Assembly (NCBI GenBank): GCA_964424805.1
Contig: CAYRKH010000009.1
Span: 15,711 to 79,710, forward strand
Direction: 5' to 3'
DNA: 64,000 bases
Origin: IDS-8 sp964424805
GTDB lineage: Bacteria > Pseudomonadota > Gammaproteobacteria > Steroidobacterales > Woeseiaceae
Shown here piece after piece: positions 10,890 to 21,791 of this stretch. Both the position numbers and the translations under genes were made by a program. How positions within the stretch are numbered: position 1 is the stretch's first letter; each line of letters starts with the position of its first letter. The notes below the pieces were generated by a model. That model was given only the letters and a program-made list of their open reading frames with translations. It made no database searches and was not told the origin of the DNA.

Positions 10890-11993
10890 TCAGGGCGGGT
10901 CGTTCAGCACCCCCCGGCGGATCTGGTCCTGCTCCAGCGACTCGAACAGCGCCTTGAAATTGCCCTCGCCAAAGCCTTCGTTGCCCTTGCGCTGGATAAT
11001 CTCGAAAAAGATCGGGCCAATGACGTTCTTCGTGAAAATCTGCAGCAGGAGGCCTTGGTTCCGGTCCGGCGCGCCGTCGATCAGGATGCGGCGCTTGCGG
11101 AGTTCCTCGAGCGGCTCGCCGTGCCCGGGAATACGCTCGTCGACCATGTCGTAATAGGTGTCGTTCGTGTCCTGCAACTCGACGCCCTTCGCATTGAGGC
11201 GGTCCACGGTCTCGTAAATGTTGTCGGTACCCAGCGCAATATGCTGAATTCCCTCACCTTTGTAATCCCGCAGGTATTCTTCGATCTGGCTCTTGTCGTC
11301 CTGGCTTTCATTCAGCGGAATGCGGATCTTGCCGCAGGGGCTCGTCATCGCTTTCGAAAAGAGGCCGGTGTGCTTGCCCTCGATGTCGAAGTAGCGGATC
11401 TCGCGGAAGTTGAAGAGTCTCTCGTAGAACTCCGCCCAGACTTTCATTTGTCCCTGGTGGACGTTGTGCGTCAGGTGGTCGATATAGGTGAGCCCGGTGT
11501 CGAGGGCCCTCCCCTGTTCCTGCCAGCCTGGCTCGTAGCGAAAGTCGATGTCGTAAATGGACTGGTCGCCGTAGCGGTCCACGAGGTAGAGCCGGCTGCC
11601 GCCGATGCCTTCGATGGCCGGGATGTTGAGTTCCATCGGCCCCGGGTCGCCCGGGACCGCCGTGGCGCCAAGGTCCACCGCGCGATTCAGGGCGTAGTTC
11701 GCGTCCTTGACGCGGAACGCCATGGCGCAGGCACAGGGCCCGTGCTGGCGCGCAAACCCCTGTGCGAAGCTGTCGGGCTCGGCATTGACGATGAAATTGA
11801 TGTCACGCTGCTTGTGCAGCGTCACGTCCTTGGACCGGTGATGCGCGACGGCCGGCATCCCCATTCGGGCAAACAGGCTGCGCAGCAGTTCCGGGTCCGG
11901 AGCGGCGTACTCCACGAACTCGAAGCCGTCCGTGCCCATGGGGTTCCGCGGGTCCGGCTTGCCGCCCGCTGTCTTGGTTCTCGCCGTGACCAT
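10890..11993 (-). CDS. hpd: 4-Hydroxyphenylpyruvate dioxygenase
   Basis: A 367-aa non-haem Fe(II) dioxygenase converting 4-hydroxyphenylpyruvate to homogentisate in tyrosine breakdown. The facial triad His173 (YIDHLTH), His251 (IQHIALG) and Glu331 (FFEIIQRKG) is intact, and the C-terminal GFGEGNFKALFES is characteristic of HPPD. Homogentisate dioxygenase and later enzymes are not in the window. The upstream neighbour on the same strand, 62 bases away, is an FMN hydroxy-acid oxidase. Hydroxymandelate synthase is a paralogue of this fold, but the motifs favour HPPD. Confidence 0.95.
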   Translation of the reverse strand: MVTARTKTAGGKPDPRNPMGTDGFEFVEYAAPDPELLRSLFARMGMPAVAHHRSKDVTLHKQRDINFIVNAEPDSFAQGFARQHGPCACAMAFRVKDANYALNRAVDLGATAVPGDPGPMELNIPAIEGIGGSRLYLVDRYGDQSIYDIDFRYEPGWQEQGRALDTGLTYIDHLTHNVHQGQMKVWAEFYERLFNFREIRYFDIEGKHTGLFSKAMTSPCGKIRIPLNESQDDKSQIEEYLRDYKGEGIQHIALGTDNIYETVDRLNAKGVELQDTNDTYYDMVDERIPGHGEPLEELRKRRILIDGAPDRNQGLLLQIFTKNVIGPIFFEIIQRKGNEGFGEGNFKALFESLEQDQIRRGVLNDPP

Positions 11994-12055
11994 TTACTCG
12001 TCCCTGCAATCCAACGGTCGAGAAATGGTAACGCAGCAGCGCCTCGATTTCCTGT

Positions 12056-13207
12056 TCACCCCCGGGTCGCGAGCCGGGAGCGGTCGAGGTCCGCGACCGT
12101 GCGGCACCCCATCAGCAGCATGTCCCGCTCGAGCTCGTCCCGCAGGCAGGTCATCGCGCGCCGCACGCCAGCGCGCCCTGCCGCCGCCAGGGCGTACAGG
12201 TAGAAGCGGCCGCCGGAGCAAGCCGTCGCGCCCATTGCCAGGGCTTTCAGGACGTGCGTGCCCCGCCGGATGCCGCCGTCCACGATAATCTCGATCTGCC
12301 CGCCCACGGCATCGACGATCGCGGGCAGCTGGTCGAACGGCGTGCGCGCGCCGTCGAGCTGGCGCCCCCCGTGATTCGAGATCATGATCGCGCTGGCGCC
12401 GATGTCGACCGCGCGCCTGGCGTCGTCCACCGACATCACCCCCTTGAGCGCGAACGGCCCGCCCCACTCCTCCACCATCTTCGCGGCATCGTCCCAGTCG
12501 ATCGAGCGCTTCATCTGGGTGTGCAGGTAGGAGGCGACCGACGAGGGAACGCTGGAGCCCTGGTCGACGTAAGCCGACACGTTCGGCAAATCGAAGCGCT
12601 CGCCCGTGACATAGCCGAGCGTCCAGCGCGGATGCGTGAGGAAGCTCAGGATACTCTTGAGCGTCAGCTTCGGCGGCGTCGTCATGCCGGTGACGATATC
12701 GCGCTCGCGGTTGCCCGCGACGATAGTGTCCACCGTCAGCGCGAGAGCGTCGAAGCGCGCCGCCTTGCAGCGCGAGATCAGGTCGGACGTCAGGCCGGGA
12801 TCGTTGTGCACGTAGATCTGGAACAGCTTCGGCGCGTCGTTCATCGCGCCCAGCTCCTCGATGCTGCCGGTGCCGATGGTGGACACACCGAACATCGTGC
12901 CGAACTCGTGCGCGACGGTGGCAATGGCCTTTTCCCCGTCGGGATGAAACAGGCGCTGCATCGCGGTCGGCGAGAAAAACAGCGGCAGGGCCAGTTCCCG
13001 ACCGAACACCCGGGTCCGCAGGTCCACCTCGTCGACGCCCGTCAGGACGCTGGGCACGAGGTCGCAGTCCTCGAAAGCCGCCGTGTTGCGCCGCATCGTC
13101 CACTCGTCGTCAGCGCCGCCGTCGATATAGTGGAAAATCGGCGCTGGCAGGCGCGCCTTCGCCAGCCGCCGGAAATCGGCCGTCCTGCAGCATTGTTCCA
13201 GGCGCAC
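12056..13207 (-). CDS. FMN-dependent alpha-hydroxy-acid oxidase/dehydrogenase (LldD/HAO family)
   Basis: A 383-aa TIM-barrel flavoenzyme. The active-site residues of the family are visible: Tyr27 (FHYIDGGADDE), Tyr132 (QIYVH), Lys255, His279 and Arg282 (SNHGGRQLDGA), with DGGIRRG at 310-316 for the FMN phosphate. It oxidises an L-2-hydroxy acid to the 2-oxo acid; lactate, glycolate and mandelate are all possible. A start at GTG is chosen since GGGGGAA precedes it and the conserved N-terminal helix begins just after. It may be cotranscribed with hpd. Confidence 0.9.
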   Translation of the reverse strand: MRLEQCCRTADFRRLAKARLPAPIFHYIDGGADDEWTMRRNTAAFEDCDLVPSVLTGVDEVDLRTRVFGRELALPLFFSPTAMQRLFHPDGEKAIATVAHEFGTMFGVSTIGTGSIEELGAMNDAPKLFQIYVHNDPGLTSDLISRCKAARFDALALTVDTIVAGNRERDIVTGMTTPPKLTLKSILSFLTHPRWTLGYVTGERFDLPNVSAYVDQGSSVPSSVASYLHTQMKRSIDWDDAAKMVEEWGGPFALKGVMSVDDARRAVDIGASAIMISNHGGRQLDGARTPFDQLPAIVDAVGGQIEIIVDGGIRRGTHVLKALAMGATACSGGRFYLYALAAAGRAGVRRAMTCLRDELERDMLLMGCRTVADLDRSRLATRG

Positions 13208-13299
13208 GCGCGGATTCCCCCATGTTGTATGACCGGGCCGAGACTATCATGCCGGAGCCAGTCTGCTAACATGCGCGCCGGCAACACCGGGTCGACGGC

Positions 13300-14334
13300 A
13301 TGAATACGGTCAACGACGCTTCATTCGAGAAAAACCGCAAGGTCGCACGCTGGCTTTTCGTGCTCTGCGGGCTCGTCTTCGCCATGGTGGTTCTCGGTGG
13401 CGTCACCCGGCTCACGGGCTCGGGGCTGTCGATGGTGGACTGGCGGCCGATCATGGGAATCCTGCCGCCGCTCGGGGCCGACGACTGGGAACGCGCGTTC
13501 GAGCTGTACCGCCAATCCCCCGAGTTCCGGCACATCAACCCCGACATGGACGTCGACGGCTTCAAGGGCATTTTCTGGCTCGAGTACCTGCACCGCGTAC
13601 TCGGGCGCCTCATCGGCCTCGCCTTCGCCGTCCCGTTCGTCTGGTTCGTGTGGAAGGGCTACATCAGGAAGCACGAATGGCCGAAGTACACGCTGATGTT
13701 CATGCTGGGCGGCCTGCAGGGCCTGCTCGGCTGGTACATGGTGCAAAGCGGGCTGGTCGACAACCCGCGCGTCAGCCAGTACCGGCTGGCGGCGCACCTG
13801 GTTGCCGCCTTCGCGATCTACGCGTACCTGTTCTGGGTCGCGCTGTCGCTGCTGCAGGGGAACCGGAAAGCACGACCGCACCCCTGGTTCGGCCGCACGC
13901 TGGGGCTGGCGGTGCTCGTCTCGGTCACGGTGATTTCCGGCGCCTTCGTGGCAGGCCTCGACGCGGGGCTCGTCTTCAATACCTTCCCGAAGATGGGCGA
14001 ATACTGGATCCCGCCGGGCGCGCTCGCGATCGAGCCGAAGTGGCTGAACCTGTTCGAGAACGTGGCGACAGTGCAGTTCAATCACCGCGTACTCGCCATC
14101 ACCACCTTTTGCAGCATCCTGCTCTATTGGCTGTATGCCCGGAAGGCTGCCCTGCCGGAGCGGCTGAAGCGCGGCGCGTCTGCCCTCCTGCATACGGCCG
14201 TGTTACAGGTGGCACTCGGCATTTCCACGCTGCTCCTGATGGTGCCGACGTTTCTCGGGGCGGCCCACCAGGCAACGGCGCTGCTCCTGTTCACGGTTGT
14301 GCTGTACCTGTGCCACGGCCTCCTGCACGCCGGG

Positions 14335-14343
<9 letters not shown>
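13300..14343 (+). CDS. ctaA: Haem A synthase (CtaA/COX15)
   Basis: A 347-aa inner-membrane protein with eight predicted membrane helices in two four-helix halves. The four conserved haem histidines are seen at His98 (EYLHR), His166 (AAHL), His262 (FNHR) and His323 (AAHQ), and Glu95 precedes the first. It oxidises haem O to haem A for aa3-type cytochrome oxidase. The long form with the extended first loop is the type found in proteobacteria and mitochondria. No ctaB or oxidase subunit gene is adjacent. It overlaps the convergent amidohydrolase by 9 bases. Confidence 0.95.
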
Positions 14344-15978
<1,635 letters not shown>

Positions 15979-16053
15979 GGTCTACCCCTGTTCCCGTTGA
16001 TTCGTGTGGGGGTCTTATAGCACAGCCGAGCCGCGTGCTAGACTGGCCAGGCG

Positions 16054-17892
16054 ATGCAACAGCACTGCATCAGAGAAGATTATCCGCCAATCGGCAGCTA
16101 TGGCATCGTGGGCAACCTCGATACCGTGGCCCTCATCGGCCATAACGGGTCCGTCGATTTCTATTGCTACCCGGATTTCGATTCGCCTTCGGTGTTTGCG
16201 CGGCTGCTCGACAAGGACAAGGGCGGCTATTTCCAGATACGGCCCGCCGAGCCGGACGACTGGACGGAAAGCCAGATGTACCTGCCGGACAGCAACGTGC
16301 TGGTGACCCGCTTCCTGTCCGCGAAAGGCATACTCGAAATCATCGACTTCATGCCGCTTACCTGGACCGACAGCCGGCACCAGCTCGTGCGCATCGTCAA
16401 GTCCATCCATGGGGACAACAACGTCCTCATGGAGTGCTGCCCCGCGTTCGATTACGCGCGCACCGCGACCCGCGCCACGCAGGATCGCGACCGCTACTCC
16501 ATCCGGTTCCAGTGTGACAACGGCGGGTTCAAGCCCGCGAGGCTTTACAGCCAGATCGAGCTCGGCGTGGAAAACGGCCGCGCGGTGCGGCGATTCACGC
16601 TGAAGGAAAAGCAGCAGGCGGTGTTCGCGTATGTCTGCGACGACACCTCCGTCGGCACCTTCGCGCTCGAGGAAGCTGAGGGCATGCTGCAGCAGACCGC
16701 GCTGTTCTGGCGCGAATGGATTTCCGAGACGGAGTACAAGGGCTTTGCGCAGGATCACGTCAAACGTTCCGCCCTTGCCCTCAAGCTGCTGATCTCGCGG
16801 CGCCACGGCTCCATGGTCGCGGCGCCGACCTTCGGGTTGCCGGAAGCGATCGGCGGCACCCGCAACTGGGACTATCGCTACTGCTGGATACGGGACTCGG
16901 CGTTCACGGTACACGCGCTGTTGAAGCTCGGCTTTCGCGACGAGGCATCGCGCTACATCGAATGGATCTCGAGCCGCTACGAGAACAGCGCCGCCGACGG
17001 CTCATTGAACGTCATGTACCGGCTGAACGGCGGCAATGACCTCGAGGAGACGGAGCTCGGGCATCTCGAGGGCTATAAAGGCAGCCGGCCGGTGCGCATC
17101 GGGAACGCGGCGAATTCGCAGCTCCAGCTCGACATCTACGGCGAGCTCATCGACAGCATCTATCTCGCCCACAAGTACAGCTCGCCAATGTCGTACCAGG
17201 GCTGGCAACAGCTGCGGCAGACGATCGAATACGTTTGCAGGCACTGGGACCAGCCGGATGAAGGGATCTGGGAAATGCGCGGCGGCGTCCGACATTTCCT
17301 GCATTCCCGGCTCATGTGCTGGGTCGCCGTGGACCGCGCGCTGAAGCTGAGCGAGCTGGCTTCGTTCCCGGCACCGGTTGCGGACTGGCGCAGCGTCCGG
17401 GACGAGATCTTTCATTCGATCCATAACGAGTTCTGGAACGAGGAGCTGCAGGCGTTCGTCCAGTACCGCGGCGCCCGGAACGTGGACGCCTCGGTGCTGC
17501 TGATGCCGATGGTGAAGTTCATCTCACCCATCGACCCGCGCTGGCTCTCTACCATGGAAGCCGTCGACGAGCAGCTCGTGGTCGATGCGTTCGTGAAGCG
17601 CTACGACGGCAATGCCATTGATTTCGAGGGCCTCGACGGCTCCGAGGAAGGCAGCTTCACGATGTGCTCTTTCTGGTACTGCGAATGCCTCGCGCGTTCA
17701 CGCCAGGTGGACAAGGCGCGGCTGCTGTTCGAGAAGATGACGGGATATGCAAATCACCTCGGGCTCTACGCCGAGGAACTGGGGTTCGATGCGAAGCACC
17801 TCGGGAACTTCCCGCAGGCGTTCACGCATCTCGCGCTGATTTCGGCGGCCGCCGCCATCGACCGGGCGATGGCCGATCCCCAGCCCTTTTGA
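16054..17892 (+). CDS. Glycoside hydrolase family 15 protein (glucoamylase/trehalase-like)
   Basis: A 612-aa cytoplasmic protein. The N-terminal beta domain is of the trehalase-like type (PPIGSYGIVGNLDTVALIG), followed by the alpha/alpha toroid with NWDYRYCWIRDS near residue 270. The DEGIWEMRGG and EEGSFTMCSFW blocks are where the two catalytic glutamates of GH15 lie. It has no signal peptide. Bacterial GH15 enzymes of this build include trehalases and alpha-1,4-glucosidases; which one applies cannot be decided, and no trehalose or glycogen gene lies nearby. Confidence 0.9.
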   Translation: MQQHCIREDYPPIGSYGIVGNLDTVALIGHNGSVDFYCYPDFDSPSVFARLLDKDKGGYFQIRPAEPDDWTESQMYLPDSNVLVTRFLSAKGILEIIDFMPLTWTDSRHQLVRIVKSIHGDNNVLMECCPAFDYARTATRATQDRDRYSIRFQCDNGGFKPARLYSQIELGVENGRAVRRFTLKEKQQAVFAYVCDDTSVGTFALEEAEGMLQQTALFWREWISETEYKGFAQDHVKRSALALKLLISRRHGSMVAAPTFGLPEAIGGTRNWDYRYCWIRDSAFTVHALLKLGFRDEASRYIEWISSRYENSAADGSLNVMYRLNGGNDLEETELGHLEGYKGSRPVRIGNAANSQLQLDIYGELIDSIYLAHKYSSPMSYQGWQQLRQTIEYVCRHWDQPDEGIWEMRGGVRHFLHSRLMCWVAVDRALKLSELASFPAPVADWRSVRDEIFHSIHNEFWNEELQAFVQYRGARNVDASVLLMPMVKFISPIDPRWLSTMEAVDEQLVVDAFVKRYDGNAIDFEGLDGSEEGSFTMCSFWYCECLARSRQVDKARLLFEKMTGYANHLGLYAEELGFDAKHLGNFPQAFTHLALISAAAAIDRAMADPQPF

Positions 17893-17898
17893 GGATAT

Positions 17899-18252
17899 CT
17901 ACGCGACGCCGCAGTCGCGGGCGGCCCGCCTCGTCCGGAGCAGGAGCATTGCCGCGGCGCAGGCACCGACGAGCGTGATGAACGGGTCGACCAGCGCCGG
18001 GTCCCGCATCGCGAGCAGCCCGCTCGCTACCAGTATGGCGACGGAAACGGCCAGCAGGCCCGGGGAGAGAGCGCGCGAGTTGCCCTGCAGCCTGCCCGCC
18101 AGCAGGTCCGCGGCGGCAATGGACAGGACCAGGAGCAGGACGGCGACCGTCCACCACGGGCCGGGCGCCGCGACGGCGATCGTCGTCGAGAGAATGATTC
18201 CGCAAGCGAGAACGAGGCTGGGACAGGATTCGGCCAGGACCTTTCGCGACAT
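17899..18252 (-). CDS. Small membrane protein, four predicted helices, unknown
   Basis: 117 aa, dominated by four hydrophobic stretches (about residues 12-29, 34-54, 63-83 and 88-105) and ending in a basic, cysteine-containing tail (RRAARDCGVA). No family was recognised. It ends 6 bases from the convergent GH15 stop. A 172-aa frame on the same strand over this region has the composition of a shadow and was discarded. The alternation of helices and a positive tail supports a real inner-membrane protein, but coding status is moderate. Confidence 0.55.
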   Translation of the reverse strand: MSRKVLAESCPSLVLACGIILSTTIAVAAPGPWWTVAVLLLVLSIAAADLLAGRLQGNSRALSPGLLAVSVAILVASGLLAMRDPALVDPFITLVGACAAAMLLLRTRRAARDCGVA

Positions 18253-18345
18253 GACGCCTCCCCATAGGCTGTCGTTTTTGCAGGTTCTGGACCGTAAGTA
18301 TCCGCCCGGGATCAGCCGCTTGCAAGTCCGGGCATTTCATCCCCG

Positions 18346-19110
18346 CTAGCGGACGTAGCTCGCACCGTTGATGTCGAAGGTCGCGCCGGTGGCGTGATCC
18401 ACCTTGCCCGACAGCAGGAACACGATCATGTTGGCCACCTGCTCGGGCGGCGCCGCGTCACCCATCGGGATCTCCGTGAGCGCCGACTCGTACCCCGCAT
18501 GGCCCGGCTCGAAGATCACCGACGCCATGTCCGTTTTCACCCAGCCGGGTGCGATGATGAACGCCAGCACGCCGTCCTTCGCATAGCCGCGCGCGATGGA
18601 ACGCGTCAGCGCGACAACCGCGCCTTTGCTCGCCGCATAGTGCAGACCGTCGATGGTGTCGCCGCGGAAGGCCGCCCGGCTCGCGACGTTGACGATGCGG
18701 CCGCCGCCCGACGATTGGAAGCGGCGCACGGCCTCCCGGCAAAGGTCGGCAACGGCCTGGGTGTTGACGGCCAGCACGTCCGCCCAGTCGCGGTACCAGG
18801 TGTCATCGTCGTCGTCCATGCCGCTCATGGGCGCGATACCGGCGTTGTTGACGAGCGCGTCGATCCGGCCGGCCTGCGCGAGCGCCTCGCGCCAGAGGGC
18901 GGCGCCCGCGCGCGGGGTGGCGAGATCGGTTTGCAGCGCGAGCACGCGATGGCTGCCGTATTCCTCTTCGAGGCTTTCGAGAGCGCCGGGGGCCGAGCGA
19001 TAGCTGCCGATCACGGTGGCGCCGTCATCGAGCGCCGCTCTCGCCGTGGCCGCGCCGATGCCGCGGGAAGCGCCGGTGATGAGGATTGTCTGCCTGTCGA
19101 GAGGTGCCAT
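18346..19110 (-). CDS. SDR-family oxidoreductase
   Basis: A 254-aa classical short-chain dehydrogenase. TGASRGIG lies at residues 12-19, NNAG near 91, and the Ser-Tyr-Lys triad is present (VASRAAF, then YAASKGA). GWVKTDM and the C-terminal GATFDINGASYVR are typical of the FabG-like branch. The substrate is unknown. It lies downstream of the cytochrome bd-type operon on the same strand with a 32-base gap, so it may be read through from there, but no functional link is evident. Confidence 0.88.
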   Translation of the reverse strand: MAPLDRQTILITGASRGIGAATARAALDDGATVIGSYRSAPGALESLEEEYGSHRVLALQTDLATPRAGAALWREALAQAGRIDALVNNAGIAPMSGMDDDDDTWYRDWADVLAVNTQAVADLCREAVRRFQSSGGGRIVNVASRAAFRGDTIDGLHYAASKGAVVALTRSIARGYAKDGVLAFIIAPGWVKTDMASVIFEPGHAGYESALTEIPMGDAAPPEQVANMIVFLLSGKVDHATGATFDINGASYVR

Positions 19111-19142
19111 CGAGCGTTCCTGTTCAGTGCGTGGTCAAACTA

Positions 19143-19265
19143 TTATTGCGCCCCGACCAGCGTGCGCAAGAGCCACGCCAGCATGGCCACGGCACTGACG
19201 CCCGCGAGCCACAGCCCGATGAACCAGGCGGCGCGCCGCAACCGGCTGCCGGCGGGGAGCGTCAT
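19143..19265 (-). CDS. DUF2474-type small subunit of the bd (CIO) oxidase operon
   Basis: A 40-aa protein, MTLPAGSRLRRAAWF then a single hydrophobic helix (about residues 14-33) and the tail RTLVGAQ. Its ATG overlaps the cydB stop as TGATG. A basic amphipathic start plus one membrane helix at this place matches the DUF2474 proteins found after cyanide-insensitive bd oxidase genes, by analogy to CydX in the E. coli enzyme. It is shorter than usual gene-calling cut-offs and easily missed. The role as a stabilising subunit is inferred from family and position. Confidence 0.8.
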   Translation of the reverse strand: MTLPAGSRLRRAAWFIGLWLAGVSAVAMLAWLLRTLVGAQ

Positions 19266-20269
19266 CAGTGATAGCCCTCGCCCGCGCGAACCTTGCCCCA
19301 GAAGACCCGGTACACGCCCACCGTGTACGTCAGTATCACGGGCAGCAGCACCACGGCGCCGACGAGCAGGAACCCGAGGCTGCTGTCGGGGGCCGCGGCC
19401 TCCCGGAACGTGAGGGAACTCGGCACGACGTAGGGCGAAAAGCTGATCATCAGGCCGACGAAAGACAGCACGAACAGCCCTTGCGCATACAAAAACGGTG
19501 ACAGCTCCGCACCGCGCGCCAGGCTCTGCAGCAGCAGCAGGCCGCAGGCGGCGACCAGGAGCGGCACCGGCGCGGTGTACAGGAGGGCCGGCCAGCTGAA
19601 CCACTTGTCGACGTAGCCGGCCTGCAGGAAAGGGGTCCAGGCGCTGAACACCAGGATCCCGGCCAGCGTTGCCCAGGCGAAGCGGCGGGCGAAGCGGCGC
19701 GCCCGCGCCTGCAGGTCGCCTTCCGTTTTGAGCACGAGCCAGGTGGCGCCCAGCAGGCAATAGCCCGCGGCAAGTGCGATGCCGGTCACGATGCTGAACG
19801 GCGTGAGCCAGTCCCACCAGCCGCCGGCGTAGCTTCGGTTCGCGACCGGTATGCCCTGCACCAGCGCGCCGAGCGTGATGCCCTGCGTGAGCGCCGCGAC
19901 CAGGGATCCCGCGAAGAAGGCGCGGTCCCAGAGATAGGGCCGCCGCCGCGACGCGCCGCGGAACTCGAAGGCCACGCCGCGCAGGATCAGGCCGAGGAGC
20001 ATGGCGACCACGGGCGCATAGAGCGCCGGCATGATGACGGCATACGCCAGCGGGAACACCGCAAACAGGCCGCCGCCGCCGAGCACCAGCCAGGTCTCGT
20101 TGCCGTCCCACACCGGCGCGACGGAGTTCATGGCCGTGGTCCGGTTCGCCTCGTTGCCGAGCGCGGGAAACAGGATACCGACGCCGAGATCGAAGCCGTC
20201 CAGCAGCACGTAGGCGAGCACCGCGAACGCGAGCAGCACCATCCAGACCAGCGCCAGGTCGAGTGTCAC
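19265..20269 (-). CDS. cydB: Cytochrome bd-type (cyanide-insensitive) ubiquinol oxidase subunit II
   Basis: A 334-aa membrane protein beginning MTLDLALVWMVLLAFAVLAYVLLDGFDLG, the standard CydB/CioB start. Eight to nine helices are predicted. It pairs with subunit I. The GTG start lies inside the cydA stop (GTGA, 4-base overlap), so the two are translationally coupled. The frame is open far upstream through cydA, giving an apparent 798-aa fusion that is not real. Followed directly by the 40-aa DUF2474 gene. Confidence 0.95.
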   Translation of the reverse strand: MTLDLALVWMVLLAFAVLAYVLLDGFDLGVGILFPALGNEANRTTAMNSVAPVWDGNETWLVLGGGGLFAVFPLAYAVIMPALYAPVVAMLLGLILRGVAFEFRGASRRRPYLWDRAFFAGSLVAALTQGITLGALVQGIPVANRSYAGGWWDWLTPFSIVTGIALAAGYCLLGATWLVLKTEGDLQARARRFARRFAWATLAGILVFSAWTPFLQAGYVDKWFSWPALLYTAPVPLLVAACGLLLLQSLARGAELSPFLYAQGLFVLSFVGLMISFSPYVVPSSLTFREAAAPDSSLGFLLVGAVVLLPVILTYTVGVYRVFWGKVRAGEGYH

Positions 20270-21666
20270 GGCTCCTCCCGTATCCAGGCCGTCAGGCGGC
20301 GCAGCAGGCTCTCGCGCTCGCGCTCTTCTTCCGCGGCTTCTTCCACCGCGCCAGCCGCCGGGTCCTGGCGCATCAGGCGCAGCAAATAGAAGATGCCGAT
20401 GCCGAAAACGATCACGTACACGATGACGAAGGCCGCGAAAGAGCCGGCGACCGCCGGCAGGGCGACGGGTGAAACGGACTCCGACGTGCGCAACAGCCCG
20501 TACACCGTGTACGGCTGGCGGCCGACTTCGGTGACCGTCCAGCCGCAGAGGATCGCAACCAGCCCCGCGGGCGACGCGACGAGCGCCGCGCGCAGGAGGG
20601 ACGGCGTCTCGTAGAGCCGCCCCCGCAGCCGCTGGACGAGGCTCCAGGTGCCGATGCCGGCCATGAGGAGTCCGAGACCGACCATGATCCGGAAGCTCCA
20701 GAAGACGGTGGAGACGTGGGGCCAGTCTTCCGGATCGAACTGGTCGAGTCCCGTGATTTCCGCTTCCGGCGAATGACCCAGGATGATGCTGCCCGCCTTG
20801 GGAATCTCGAGCGCATAGCGCACCGTCGCGGCCTCCTGGTCCGGCAGCCCGACGAGGATCAGCGGCTGCCCGCCGCGCGTCTCGAAGTGCGCCTCCATCG
20901 CGGCGACTTTCATGGGCTGGTGCTCCGCCGTGTTGAGGCCGTGCAGGTCCCCGACGACGACCTGCAGCGGGGCAACCAGCGTCGCCATCCACATGGCCAT
21001 CGAAAACATGATCCGCGGGTCCCGCCGCGTTCGGTCCTTGAGCAGGTGGAAGGCGGCGACTCCGCCCACCACGAAGGCCGTGGCGAGGTAGGCGGCGAGC
21101 ACCATGTGCGTGAACCGGTAGGGGAACGACGGATTGAACACGATCGCCAGCCAGTCGACGGGCACGAACTGCCCGGCGGTATTCAGGGTGTGCCCGGTCG
21201 GCGTCTGCATCCAGCTGTTCGCGCTCAGTATCCAGAAAGCGGACAGCAGCGTCCCGAAGGCGACCATGAGCGTGGCGAAGTAGTGCGGCCCGCGGCCGAC
21301 CCGGTTCATGCCGAACAGCATCACGCCCAGGAACCCGGCTTCGAGAAAAAACGCGGACAGCACCTCGTAGCCGAGCAGCGGCCCGACGATCGGGCCCGCG
21401 AGATCCGAGAAGCGGCTCCAGTTCGTGCCGAACTGGTAGCTCATCACGACGCCCGAAACCACGCCCATCCCGAAAGCAACCGCGAAGATGCGCACCCAGA
21501 AGCGGAACAGCCGCTGGTACACCGCCTGGCCGGTCGCGAGCCACAGCCCCTCGAGCACGGCGAGGTAGCTCGCGAGGCCGATCGTCAGCGCGGGGAACAC
21601 GATATGAAAGGAAATCGTGAAGGCGAACTGCAGCCTGGCTACGTTGAGGGCAGTGAACCATTCCAT
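20266..21666 (-). CDS. cydA: Cytochrome bd-type (cyanide-insensitive) ubiquinol oxidase subunit I
   Basis: A 466-aa haem-bearing subunit starting MEWFTALNVARLQFAF; His21 (SFHIVFP) corresponds to the haem ligand near the N terminus. The block GWTVTEVGRQPY and LRTSESVSP are typical. The quinol loop between about residues 240 and 320 is short, as in CioA-type enzymes, against a much longer loop in E. coli CydA. It reduces O2 with quinol and is often used under low O2 or respiratory inhibitors. The frame extends 24 codons upstream, but the conserved start favours the ATG at 21666. Confidence 0.95.
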   Translation of the reverse strand: MEWFTALNVARLQFAFTISFHIVFPALTIGLASYLAVLEGLWLATGQAVYQRLFRFWVRIFAVAFGMGVVSGVVMSYQFGTNWSRFSDLAGPIVGPLLGYEVLSAFFLEAGFLGVMLFGMNRVGRGPHYFATLMVAFGTLLSAFWILSANSWMQTPTGHTLNTAGQFVPVDWLAIVFNPSFPYRFTHMVLAAYLATAFVVGGVAAFHLLKDRTRRDPRIMFSMAMWMATLVAPLQVVVGDLHGLNTAEHQPMKVAAMEAHFETRGGQPLILVGLPDQEAATVRYALEIPKAGSIILGHSPEAEITGLDQFDPEDWPHVSTVFWSFRIMVGLGLLMAGIGTWSLVQRLRGRLYETPSLLRAALVASPAGLVAILCGWTVTEVGRQPYTVYGLLRTSESVSPVALPAVAGSFAAFVIVYVIVFGIGIFYLLRLMRQDPAAGAVEEAAEEERERESLLRRLTAWIREEP

Positions 21667-21791
21667 CGTGTGCAGGGACGTTTGGGAGCCCGTCGCGGGA
21701 TGGCGGGCCGCAGGACAGGCGCCTACGGTAGCACGCATGGGGGAAAGCGTCAGCGCCCCGGGAGCGACGTTTGCGGTCCGCCCCGTGAGAG

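Noticed and set aside
10890..11993. Hydroxymandelate synthase instead of HPPD
   Set aside because: The C-terminal GFGEGNFKALFES and FFEIIQRKG blocks are typical of HPPD, and no peptide-antibiotic genes are nearby.
10686..12203. 505-aa plus-strand frame over hpd
   Set aside because: Antisense shadow; hpd on the minus strand has its complete iron-binding triad.
17822..18340. 172-aa minus-strand frame near the GH15 end
   Set aside because: It overlaps the GH15 3' end and has a shadow-like composition rich in Arg, Gly and Pro; the 117-aa hydrophobic frame in the same region is a better candidate.
19265..21661. Apparent 798-aa fusion upstream of and including cydB
   Set aside because: The first 460 residues are a shadow of cydA in another frame. 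cydA itself is intact and cydB has a normal coupled GTG start.
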